Below are positions 25,803-38,100 of a DNA stretch of 64,000 nt, piece by piece. Each line of letters starts with the position of its first letter. Position 1 is the stretch's first letter. The notes beneath the pieces were generated by a model that did not search any database, was not told the origin of the DNA, and saw only the letters and a list, made by a program, of their open reading frames with translations. Source of the stretch: Spodoptera frugiperda (taxonomy: Eukaryota > Arthropoda > Insecta > Lepidoptera > Noctuidae); NCBI RefSeq assembly GCF_023101765.2, contig NC_064214.1, forward strand, positions 11,662,001-11,726,000, written 5' to 3'. The translations under genes were made by a program, and so were the position numbers.

Positions 25803-28726
25803 AAATTAGCCGAATTGGATTAACTATACAGCGGCTCCTTCATGAGTATTTTAATTGTTGAAACTTGGAAAAGGTATGAAAAAACATTCATCAATGTAAC
25901 TGAATCTACTACATCTATCTGACTTATAAACAAACTTTCAATAACATTAATAGAAGAAATCCATCTTTACAATTTACAGCCAAGTCGGTAGATTACAAAA
26001 AGAAAGAAAAAAGTAAAAGGAGTTATGTAGTACAGAGTGGGTACTGAATATCGCGATCGCAACGATCAGTATTTCAGCGTTCCCGTAAAGGTATTTTCCT
26101 CGGTAGCGAGGGAGTTGTAAAATACTTGGAATTTTTTGAACGGTTCACCTTTAACGTCGGTATGTAATGTTGAAATGGCTAGCGTATCGACGATGTGTGG
26201 ATAAACTCTCCAGTTGGGTTATTTCTGTCTATTTCGATGTCACTGTCAAGGGTAAAATATTTTGTGAACGGCCCCGAAATGTGGTTTCCAATTTTTGTAG
26301 GGACTTGAATGAATAATAATGTTTGTGTTGTCGTTTCAAGGGTTGGGCTTTTATGGGTTCTGTAAGTACCATGACACGGTTGGCAGTTGTATATATTGGT
26401 ATATTATTATGCTTACATATTTGATCCAATCAATAAATTGGTATTGTGTAGTATAAGTACATTATTTACTGGTTAAGAATGTATTTTGATGAGCCAAGTC
26501 GTAAACTGAACAATTTCCAGCAAATGATGTCCTCGGCATGTCATTTGTAATGGTTGTGAATCAAAAGTAGTAATTTTTCTGTTATAATTAATTGTGAACC
26601 TTAATAGCGAGCATTTTATTGATTATAATAATTTCATGACGACATACCTAATCTGTTTTTATAAACAGATACATTGTAGTAATTAATGTAGGATTATAAT
26701 TAGAGTTGCGTGACAAGTTCTTATATATTTTAACAAAAAACATTTGTGTTATACTAATAAGCTGAGGTCAAGGTTAAATTAGTTTTAAATACACGGCGTT
26801 AACAACATAACAGGATTTTTTATCATTTACTTAAAAATCTTATCAACGGAATTTTGAGGGCAACTGGTAAAACGTACGATAAATGTAAAAAGCGGATATG
26901 GGTTTTATAAATACCACTAAGCGGTCGCTTGTTCTGTGCTATTTCTTTCGCGAACGCTGAATATTCGCCCATTTGTCGGGAATACCTAATTGCTCCCACT
27001 TCCCGTCGTCAGTTTCAATACAAACAATTACGGGGTTTACGACCTCATTAAACGGTTCATATGGTCAACAAAGATAAAAAACGTTCGAACAAACATTCAT
27101 TATTGGTATGGTAGTTGAAAAAAAGGGTATTATTTTTTAAAAGCTTGCTCTGTGAGAAGTCAAGGCGCTAATTGAGAGGGACTAGCGGGCTGGGGGAGCG
27201 TTACTAAAATAGACGGACCCCCGCGTTGGCGGCAGTCTCTAAGTGCACTCTGCAACTATTGGTTAATTTTCAAACTTGGCCAACTGATGCGGGATGAGGT
27301 GCTATTTCCAGTCCAACTCATATTGATTTTTCAATAAGATTGCAGGTAGCTGCACTTTACTACCGGGTTTATTCTTATTGAAAGAATTATGGTGCTCGCT
27401 GTCAGCTGTTTCATTTTAGGTACTCTTTTGGTGAGGGGTGAAATTATCCAATGACTTCTTCCGCCTTGTGCGAGGCTAGAGAGAGTGTCAGACTCTTACT
27501 GACTAAAAAACACCCCGTTCCTCCTCCTGCTTTTCGAGCCGGAGCCCCGGTAAACCCGCTAGGTAGTCTGCAGCTTCGGATCAGGAATTTTAGGTAACTA
27601 CTTAACTTCATATTATTTAGATAGAAGAGTCAGTTTAATTTAATTCTTTATTAGAACCGAAACATTTGTGAGTTGGCTTTAGATACTAATATTATCTGTA
27701 CAGTACAGTAGCAAGCAATCAGTCGTAGTTACTCAGTAATTCTATAGTGATTATTATTTATATTTCATCATTAACTAGGTATAATAATTGTACCTAATCG
27801 ATTCTTAGATGTAAGATCATGTTCTGTTACTTACAATGCATTTTGATTAGTATTCAATGAATAAAAATCGTAGTTATATGACTCATGAAAATCTAGATAT
27901 AGATCAGATGCTCATGGCCGTCCTACTTACGTTTTAGCGTTGCTGTTGTATTTTTTATCCTTTGTCTACTAATTAAATTGGCTTCGAGCCGAGGTGTAAA
28001 ACAATTAATCAATTATGGTACACTAATACATACAGACCTATATTTTTATTATTAAAACTATCTTTTAATCTTTTATTTAGTTAATAGAAAAGTTTAAAGA
28101 TATATGTTTGAAGAGAGCTGTATTAAATAGGTACAAATACACTATTTTGTAAATATAATGTTAATGCGAACGGCCGTAAGATATTTTTCAACTGATTGTA
28201 GGATAGTAACCTAAATGGTTAGTAGGTTATCAATAAAGTAATTATACTTTATTCCCGTTGCCGACAAACCGCACTGTATTCGACTAAATTAATTACTTCC
28301 ACGTTGAACTAAGAGTCACAGAGGCCAGGCACGATCTAAGATTATGTGGGAGAACGATTTAAGACTGAGATGAAGTCATGTGCATCTATCGACGTACAGA
28401 TATATGACTTTATTTCATAAGCAATAAGGGTGGTTTTTACACTGAAATTTTAGCACAGAAATGCTGTTAAGAGTATCTATTTACAAATTAAACACGTGAT
28501 GGATTAGTGGTGGTTGTTTCAACAACTCGTTAATTAAATTCAATTAATCTATACGCGCGGATGTTCAACCGGCCGAGTTAAGCTTTGAACAGACTAGTGT
28601 TTAGCAGCGTAACTTTATAGCTAGATATCTGTAGCAGGAAATATAATTATTTTATAAGCCAAGTTAATTAGTATTAGCGGTTAAGAAAATAAATACTGAT
28701 ATAACTTCAGTTAATTTAAGTGTGGT
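25803..28726. other. Noncoding stretch around repeat A copy 3
   Basis: No coding frame supported apart from the repeat at 27418. Unique AT-rich sequence otherwise. Confidence 0.4.
27418..27592 (+). repeat. Interspersed repeat family A, copy 3
   Basis: Forward orientation, fullest copy: CCAATGACTTCTTCCGCCTT, GTCAGACTCTTACTGACTAA, AACCCGCTAGGTAGTCTGCA. Confidence 0.7.
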
Positions 28727-29010
28727 ACGAATGGGTCGGCTCGACCGGTGTAGTACCACGGCCTCATAGAAAACCGACGTGAAACAACGCTTGCGTTGTG
28801 TGAGTGAGGATCCCGGAGCCCCAATTACATTCCTTCCCAATCTTCATAATCCCCGATACCTCCACCAACCCTTACATTTCTATCCCCCAAAAGGCCAGCA
28901 ATGCACTTGTAACGCCTCCGGTGCTTCGGGTTCGGGTATCCATGGGCAGCGGCGATTGGCTTACCATCAGGTGATCCGTCTCCCCGTTTACCGGTTTATA
29001 CCATAAAATG
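28727..29010 (-). repeat. Interspersed repeat family C, copy 2
   Basis: Holds GTGAAACAACGCTTGCGTTG and CAATGCACTTGTAACGCCTC and ends GGTTTATACCATAAAA. A 75-codon plus-strand frame through it is not a gene. Confidence 0.7.
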
Positions 29011-31187
29011 AAGTTCAGAGATAGTAGTTATTGTTTACTCAGAACCCAACCAATTGTTACTGTCTCTGTACTGAATCAATTTTTACTTTCTTACCTACAT
29101 ACCAAATTACTTGGCCGAATGTACAATTGTACATGATGATCATTCACGTGTTTGATACTAAAAACGTCTTAAACGAGGACTTTCTATCTTAAAGCAGAAG
29201 TGGGATAGATTACGTTCAGCTCGTAAACGCCCACTGAATAATCCCGAAGCCATCTTTCCCGACACCTACGCTCTTTCGAGAAGAGTGGGCTTTATTTACT
29301 GGGCACTACGGTTTACACGTAAGAAGTATTTTCTAATATGCGAGTTCTATGACCTAAGAAAAATGTATTAAGTATTTATGCCTCAGAATAACAGATAAGC
29401 GTCGTATAACTGAACTAGCAACATTTAATAGATTTCCTACTCCCCATAGCGTAATTTAACGCTGTCATATAAAGAGGTTGCGAAAATTCCGAAGTCAATT
29501 ATGATAAATTGTCCTAATTACTTATTCTGATTTAATTTAATACTCTGACAACTTTTCAAAACAACGTCGCGCGGCTATCTGGGTCAAACCAATCCGCATG
29601 CAAATTGATGCGGCGTAACCGAATTCCTAATTACGTTGTTAAAAGTCTAGAATTATCAGAGTACTTAAACACTTAAGATTTGTTTGAAAACATCGTGAGA
29701 ACAGTTGTAGCATTATAAAGTACACAAACCTCATTTTCTGAATGTCACCATTCTAGGTATTATGTTGATGTATTGTAGTGAATTATATTACTTGTTTGAT
29801 TATACTATCAGTATTTTGTTTGATAGGGGCATACATATTATTATTATCGTAACTATTATTATCAGGGTATTTTAGAAAACAGCATGTTTTCCTATAAATT
29901 CAAATGTATTTGCTGTTATAATTACATACCTTATAATATCATAGATTATAAAAATAATTTCTAACCTGAATTTCTTTTATAAAATTAATTTACCATGAAA
30001 ATTTTAGACTACAATACAGATTTTAAAAAATTACACAACAAGCTAAATCTTCCATGGTTTTATCTCAATTACCTCAGCAGATGATGGAAAAAATAAACGC
30101 ATGACATCATATACAGCGCACCTATGATGTATGAGTTCAAGGGAAAACTCTCAAAAATACATATCAATTCTTGAGATGTAAGGTTCAAAATCTTCTGAGC
30201 TTTGAGTGGTCAATGGTAAATTAGATTTGAACATCTGTACAGCCAGTTATTAGTTTCAATTAGGAACAAGTGTCTGGTCGAAAATAAAACTTCATTTGTT
30301 TTTTTTATGGTGTAGCGGGAAGGCAGGAAATGGAGGGCAGGGATTCCCACTTATCATATCAATGCAATTTGTTATTAATTTACACAATTATTTTGTGTAA
30401 ATTATGATACTGGCATTACTCATAGCTTACCTTAATCATAGATTAAATTGTATTGTATTAGTTGCCTGTTTATTTAAAAAGTTATTGTAGCTAATATGTA
30501 ACTGGCTATTGTTGTTTACAAACACAATCTTGTGAGATTCTCACAATCTTATTGGAGCATTCTTTCATATTTCAAACAAGAACTTATGTAACATGTTGAA
30601 AAAAAATTACTGATATTTTCAAATAGGAATTTGAATATGGAAGTGAGAAGAAAACTTTTAAGAATAAATTCTATGTTACCTATTCTAGTAACAAGTTTTT
30701 TTTTATGTAAAGTTAAAATTGTTAGTGTAAAGAGTGTGTATCAAACTACAGATTGAATGGACATTAAGAACGGGGTTAAATGCCAATTACTAAATTAGAC
30801 CCAAACAAACAGGTCATGCTAAATAAAACCGTTAAAAAAATATTAATTATGACACAAAAAGTATTACTAAGATTGTTTTACCTTCATCGGGACTAAACCC
30901 CTTTATCATGCTACTTTGGTACACTGTATCTACTGATTGCTTCAATGTAAACACTGATTAGTAAATCGGCACCCCGTAGAAAGACTATAGTGCCGTATCT
31001 ACACCAACCATATAAAAAAAGTATAACAGATATTTTGTCAACCCTGATAGTAGTACTGATACTATAATAACAGCAAATATGTAACATGTATTGAAAATTG
31101 AGCCTTATTTTATCTATATACATTCTATATTTATCATATTCCACATTCTAATGTAATTATTGATTTATACATGCTATACTGACTTAC
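29011..31187. other. Noncoding stretch next to the candidate EndoA first exon
   Basis: AT-rich. One short palindrome, AATTTACACAATTATTTTGTGTAAATT, near 30377-30403. No gene seen. Confidence 0.4.
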
Positions 31188-31400
31188 CTGTAATGTTGAT
31201 TTCTGCACCCCGGATTGTCCGACCACAATTTTCAAAGTAACAATTTTATCACACTGTTTATTTGAATTAACGTCCTTCAATTAAGGTATCGTCCAATGCG
31301 TCCTTGATTCTTTAAACAGATCAATACACAAAAACAGCTCATTCAACGAATAAAGCGTTGGCATTCATACTTCTCCAGTAGGAAGTAACGTCAAATTTGT
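31188..31400 (-). other. EndoA: Candidate noncoding first exon of EndoA (5' UTR)
   Basis: Read on the minus strand, the exon would end CATTACAG at 31188, followed by the near-consensus donor GTAAGTCAG. The upstream sequence has stops in all frames and only a short upstream ORF, as expected for a 5' UTR. The right end (transcription start) cannot be fixed from sequence; 31400 is a placeholder. It fits the open acceptor at 1757, which would make a 29.4-kb intron. It could instead belong to an unrecognised noncoding transcript. Confidence 0.45.
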
Positions 31401-32052
31401 CAATCAGCCAGCAGCTGTCAATCTGTCACCAGATTCCAAAATATAAAATTATCGATTTTCCATTTAGTGTTATTATCTTAAAAATCAATATAAGGAGCAC
31501 TAAGGCAATCTAATTTCAATCATATTTAATGATATAAAACTGGTTTATAAACTAAAATAAACATGCAAATTTTGATAAACATTTTTCTTCCTAGTAACAT
31601 AGCACGCGATGAAGAGTTCGTTCAAAAACCAAATGTAAGCAAAGTTAGTTGAAGTCTTAAATTTAATAAGATATTCTAAATAAACACTTTCACATTTCCC
31701 AGTGCATAAAATTACGCACTTGCATTGTTTATTTTGAATTCGTAAATCTGCATAAAAACCTTATTTCAGTTTTCTGTAAAACTGTTGACGATTATTGATT
31801 CTATCATATGTAAGATGTTCGGAACGTAGCTAAGATTTTTTATCTCTTTCTTTCTCTACGTCATTCTCTCACGTTCGATGTGAGGTGTCAGAGAAATATT
31901 CGTGATAATTATTAAAAAATAATTAGATCTTGAAATGTTTAGTATATTTATTTCTTTTGTTAATTATGTATTACTTTAGTAAAGGCGTACCAGTGACGTT
32001 GGGTTATCTGGGATTGATATAGCGAAGATATTTTTTGTTTTATTAGTTCATT
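31401..32052. promoter_or_regulatory. Head-to-head promoter region of EndoA and Rbcn-3A, including the Rbcn-3A 5' UTR
   Basis: This region separates the minus-strand donor at 31187 from the Rbcn-3A ATG at 32053. No coding frame is seen and there is no clear TATA box. An ATCGAT (DRE-like core) is near 31450. A TAG stop at 32044, in frame three codons before the ATG, supports the chosen start. Bidirectional activity is inferred from the arrangement. Confidence 0.5.
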
Positions 32053-32139
32053 ATGAACTGTCACCAAGTATTAAGTGGTGCCTGTAATTCAGGAGATCAA
32101 TGTTTTGCTGTTGGTTCTGTCGAAGGAATACCTTTTACA
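32053..32139 (+). CDS. Rbcn-3A: Rbcn-3A exon 1 (residues 1-29)
   Basis: Begins MNCHQVLSGACNSGDQCF, the conserved start of DmX proteins. An in-frame TAG lies three codons upstream. It ends at the donor ACA|GTAAGT, phase 0. Confidence 0.93.
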
Positions 32140-35100
32140 GTAAGTACTATGATTAATGTCCGTGTCATTGTAGAAGGCCAAGTCTCGTGACTTAGAATCC
32201 TGTGCACCTAAAGTGGTACTTAAGTAGTGGTGGTCCTAACAGGAAAATCTAATTTAGCCCAGTTTGATAAGCATAACATTTTCGTTGGTTGTTAAATACT
32301 ATTATCTTCTTTTGTTTATTAATCTATTCAGCCTCATTACTTAGAATTAGTTACAGAGATACATACAAATGGAATGAGTTTCCTTGAATGCTAATTTGCA
32401 TCAGTTATTTATAGTTATTTAAATAACAATATTACTTTGATAACTGTGGAGTTAGTGGTTAACACAGTAGTCCTTACTGATGTCTTGCTAAGATGAATGA
32501 ATGAAGGCAGAATCTTTCCACTGACAATACATGATGATAATCAGTTAAGTAAATATTTATGAAGATGTGCTAAAATTAATATTGAACTACTTATTCTTCA
32601 TAAGGTGTAAACATTTGTACAACACAAAGAGTTTTTAGTAAACTTTAGGTGTTAAGTATGTTGGATCTACTTGTGATCTTATGTAATCTATAAAAATAAT
32701 CTCAATACCTTTTAAAATTAATTTTAATATTATTTTTTTAGAAGTATGGTAGACTGAGAAATGGTTTGGATATTAAACACCTTTAAGTTGTATGTGTGTG
32801 TTTAATTGTACCTCATTATAGTGTAGAAAATAAATATTAAAAGGCAAATGTAATGTCACTTTGAATTGTCCTTTAATAAATTCTGTTTATTTGAAATAGA
32901 TACTTACATTTTTCTCTAGTCATCCTGAGGCGGAAAACATAACAAATTGATTGCAACATTAAAAAATAAAACATCTATTGGTGTGGTATCAATTAAAAAT
33001 CAAATTTAAAAATTAAGCGGAAATGACTAGAAACTTATTTTTTTTTAAGAATTTTTAATCTGCTGGAAATGGTGTATTCTATATTTAAATAATTTTCTTT
33101 TTCCACAGGCATATGCAGCAGGATGTAACATAGTGATCTTAGCCTCCAACTTTGAAAGAGTACAGATTATACCGGGAGCTATCCATGGTTATGTCCGCAT
33201 TGGCTCTTTGGACTGCAGTACTGATACTGGAAAAATAGCTGCATCCTATGGTGCTGAAGTCTGTATATTTGAACCAACACCACTGATACACACAGCCGCT
33301 ACCACTCATGTAAGTTAAATTACAACTAAAAGAGAACTTAAATTACTTTGTTTTTAGTTCTAAAATGAATTATCAAAATCTCTGATAAAAATTCTCGTAA
33401 CCTATTTTTGGTACTCATTGCCATTGCACTCAAGAATCAATATTTTCATGATTGACTGATTTGTTTACTTCCCATATCAGCAATTGTTAAACAAAAATGA
33501 CCCTTAATGAATGTGTTAAATCCCTGATAATGGTAGTTACTGCAAAATTGTTAAACATGATAAAATGATGGCAGATTAATAGAGATTACTAAGTTAAGGT
33601 GTGTATTTGGTTATTATCCTGAGTCTGAATTTGCAGTTTCTCTTGAAAAATTCAACCATTTTTATCTTAGAATTAATCTCTTTATCTAGTTTGTATATCT
33701 GTTAAGGCAAAGGAAGTTTATTTGTGTTTTTGTGATAGAAATCACACTTTATACAATGTCTGAAGGCATTAGGTAGATACTGCATTAGAATTTTTGTACC
33801 TAGAAATAGTCATGGGATGGGATATAATGGATACCTAGAAAATAACTAAAACATCTGAGTATGACAAAAATAATTATGGTTCCTTTTACATACCTAATTC
33901 AACATTCTTTATCTGATTCTTTATGTGAGTACCTACTATGTCTAATTTTAAAAATAGATTATGTTTGGTTTACATTTTATTTCCATAGTAGGAGGTATCT
34001 GGTACAAAGTATTTTCGCTTCCTTTTTCACAGTGTGAATGTGAACTCTTAAGATGTAAGATAATATTCATATGAAACCAAAAATAGTGTTTGTGTTATTA
34101 GTCATGTAATTCAAATGCTAATATATTTTATTGTCTAACTAGCAGACGAGGAGCAGAAAGAATTACCAGATACATTATAATATGCATTGTGCTATACATA
34201 GATACTTTACTATCATTGTTTATGTCAGCCTTCTAGGTAGTGACAATGAGTTCATGTGACATTTTAATTGATGTTGTTTAATTATAACACTCCAGTAAAT
34301 AGTAATCCAACAGAGGCTAACCAACTTTTATATTTATGCATTGATGCCTATATCAATGTTATTACGCCTATAATTTATATCATTCTAGTATAAAAAGTCT
34401 CGAGGTGGCTTCCAAGGCCATCTGGAAGCATTTCTATCACAAAATATTAACCATTAACGTTTGCAGAATGTTATTACGAGACATTAAATATTTGTCTTGT
34501 CTCTCGAAATGCGTATTAAAAGAGATTCATTAAATTACGTTTGATTAACGATGTATTGTCCGGAGCCGAACTTAATGGCGTTTAGAATTACCATTACGTC
34601 ATTGAGTTCGGACATTTATCGAATGAAATGGGAGGTTTTCCGATGTTGCGTTATTGCGTAATAGGTCCCTGAACTTCGACGATTATTGATGGCGAAGCGC
34701 CAATTGACCATATGAATGCAATTGGCCAATCTCTATCGTGTAGCTGTGTTCGCACTCGGATTCATTATTCAATTCACCGCGACATGTGACTGTTCAGGGC
34801 CTGGAGTACCGGTGGGTGCAAACCGGCAAGTTGGTGGCGGATGGACCGATCACCGCGCTGTCATGGAATCTCGAGGGTACCCGACTGCTTACAGGCGGAA
34901 AGATACTGCAATTGTGGCACCAAGCGTCGCTCTATCAAGATGACAGTCAACGTAAGATAATATTGTTGTCATTTCGTTTTATCTTTTGACATTTTGTTTC
35001 AAGTAGTATTAACTTTTTTACTTACTCGCATCTTTATCTGCAAATCAGATATGATCGTGATTTCGTATGACCTAGAGTTGTAATTGTCTGGGAATTGTAG

Positions 35101-38100
35101 AAAACTGTTTTGAAGTAGGTATGAATACTGAACGCGAAGTAAATAAACTTTGCTATAATTCACGCTTTGGAAGTAAAAATAATTTATATAACGATGTTAA
35201 TAGGCAGTAACTATGTAGTTTCGCGAATACAATACAATCGATTGACTAGAGTGTAGGGGCGTGCCAGTGTTTTGTTTCAGGGAATTATAACTAGCCAAGT
35301 AGGTCCCTGTTCTCATCAGTAAATTAACTGATACGAATTCGATATCGATCGATTTATCTATGTATAAAACAATTATTTGAGTGTCCACACTAATACACAT
35401 AGGAAACCTGGTTTATTGATTTTGTAGATGCGACCAACGCAATGCAGTAGTTCTTGCAGTTCGCTAATTGCTTAGCCCTTGGGTGGACTGCAGACATTCT
35501 ACGTTCTGCTGTTCCCAAATACGGATTTGTTTGCTATATAAATTTTGAGATTCATAATTGTAAGAATAGACTTACAAGTTAGCCAGACGTTTTAGGATAT
35601 AACTAAATAGTAATACAAATATTGTCAAATATCTGCATATAAAGTATTCCTTTCATATTTTCAGCGAGTTCAGGAGTGACCTTCCAGATAGGTGGTGACA
35701 AGGATGAGAAGCCGAAGCAGCCGGAGGAAGACGAACCGGTGAGTAGAACGCAGATTGCGATACACTGATAAGATACACACAACAATGTACTCCATCCGTT
35801 ATCATTGTTTTGTTTATCTATTATACTGCTAACTATGTATAGTTGTCTACAATGATCAATTAAACTATACTACACTTTTATAGTCGATTCATTTAAATGT
35901 TTACACGTTCTTAAGCGCTTGTTATTATAACCTATTACTCTTTGCGGTCATCTCGTGTCTGCTCGTTTTGTTTCGAACTAGCACAGAGCTTATACGGCTC
36001 ATTGATAATATGAGATTGCAAGATTAAATAAGTACTTATCTGCTACATTGATTGTTATGAGATATGGATGTGTTTTGTACAAAAACTATTATGGAGATTG
36101 GTATACAGATATTGAAAGATTCTTAATCCCGATAACATGAACAGAATCAGGGCGGAGTATTCTATTATATGTAGTTATACAATGATGGCGCCCAATAGAT
36201 ATAAGTTTAGTATAACTAGATTGTCATTTATGAATGCATTGAATTTTAAACTTTGCAACGTGATCGTTTGTTTGCGTCCTACTTTAATGCTCTCATTTCG
36301 GTGACCGCACTATTTCCAGTTACGTGATGCAATTAAAATGCAAATAGATTCGTGAAGTTTTATTTCCATGACTTTTGGAACTGTCTTTAGTTTTTACATT
36401 GATGATTTGCTCTTAGTTATAACAGAACATTGATGATCTGTTAGAACAGTATTCTGTTCCTATAATCAGAGCCGTATTATCAATAAAGCAAACTAGGCCA
36501 GTGCCTAAGGCTACTACAAGGTTACAAAGGTGCGGGAGAGCCATGCTTCGGCACGAATGGGCCGGCGCGACCGGAGTGATATCACGGCCTCACAGAAAAA
36601 CGACGTGAAACAATGCTTGCGTCGTATTTCGTTTTGTGAATGAAGTTACCGGAGGCCCAATTACCCCCTTCTCAATTATTCCAATCTTCGACACCCCAAC
36701 GACACTTGAATTCCTACTCCTTAAAAGCCGGCAACGCACTTGTAACGCCTCTCTCTGGTGTTTCGGATGATGATTATACATATACATGGGCGCCACGAGA
36801 TGCGCTTATCTAGCTGCCCATAAAATGACGGCGGCGCCAAGAAATACTTGGGAAATAATATCTATAAGGTGCTTGCCTAAGAAGCCGCCTCTGTCCGTAA
36901 TCGATCTTAACGTAAATTTTAATTTATCTATAAGATACTTATCGCTGAAATGTTTCGTAATTGAAATCAGTCAACGTCAAGTTTTTTGTGTCTGTTGTTA
37001 TGTATTGTAATCAGTCTGTTAATATGTGTACAAACCAATACCTACTTTATTGCTTTTGAATTTTGTTGTTTCGATAGCAAGTAAAGGTGCTTAGTACTTC
37101 ATTGTAGGTACCTACTACGATAGTAATACCTATACTATTAGGAGATCTATTGGAACTAACTTTCATTGAAGTATTTTTATGTATCATCATCATCATCAGC
37201 CGAGAGACGTCCACTGCTGAACAAAGGCCTCCCCCTTGATCCTCCACATTTTTATGTATACTTGGTTTATAATATTCGTTTTGTCCTAGGGGTGGATATG
37301 TGTGTGGCAATGTCACACAGCCACACCGGCGCATCACCTCGCGTTCTCACCAGATGGCGTTCTGTTCGCGACATCTGGCATCAATGACAGACTCGTCAAG
37401 ATCTGGTACCAAAACAAAGGTAATATAAAAACATGTTTATTTCATACTTTGATCTTTCGATTGCCCACCTATGACATTAAATAATTTCACAATATTTTTA
37501 TGCTACAAAACTGATGTACAGATTTTGATAAGTTTTGCAAATAGATAGCCTTGATAAAGTTATTTATATCCTTCTAATTATTGAGATGTAAGCAGAATTT
37601 TATTGTTTAAAATAAAATAATAGGTACTAAAATTTTATCAAACACCTGTTACTAATAATATCATTTATTTGCGGTTATCTAATATATAATAATTTATGTT
37701 AATAAAATTGATTGGAATGCTGTAATCGAGATAAGTGTGAACACTGATCTCCATACAATAGGAATGATAAGACATAAAAGATGTGTGGATTCTAGTAAGT
37801 GACCAAAAATGCAACATTTTCTGCTGGATCTATGTAAATTTTAAAAAATATAGGATCTGCCATGGTCTTTCGTTGTCGATGTAGAAATATGGAATTTTTA
37901 TGCAAAAGCGACTACTAAGTTTTAAAAACACATTTACTTATTACCCAAAGGTGTGATAAAATGATAAATGAAACCATGAAAACCCTTTAACTAAACTATA
38001 TGACGGAGGTACCTCATCTAATTTATCCAACTAGTTTAACACTCATTACCCGTAGTCGGCATTTGATAGCACGACATTGAAATGACGCGATAATTATAGA

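Noticed and set aside
28779..29006. 75-codon frame
   Set aside because: Falls wholly within interspersed repeat family C.
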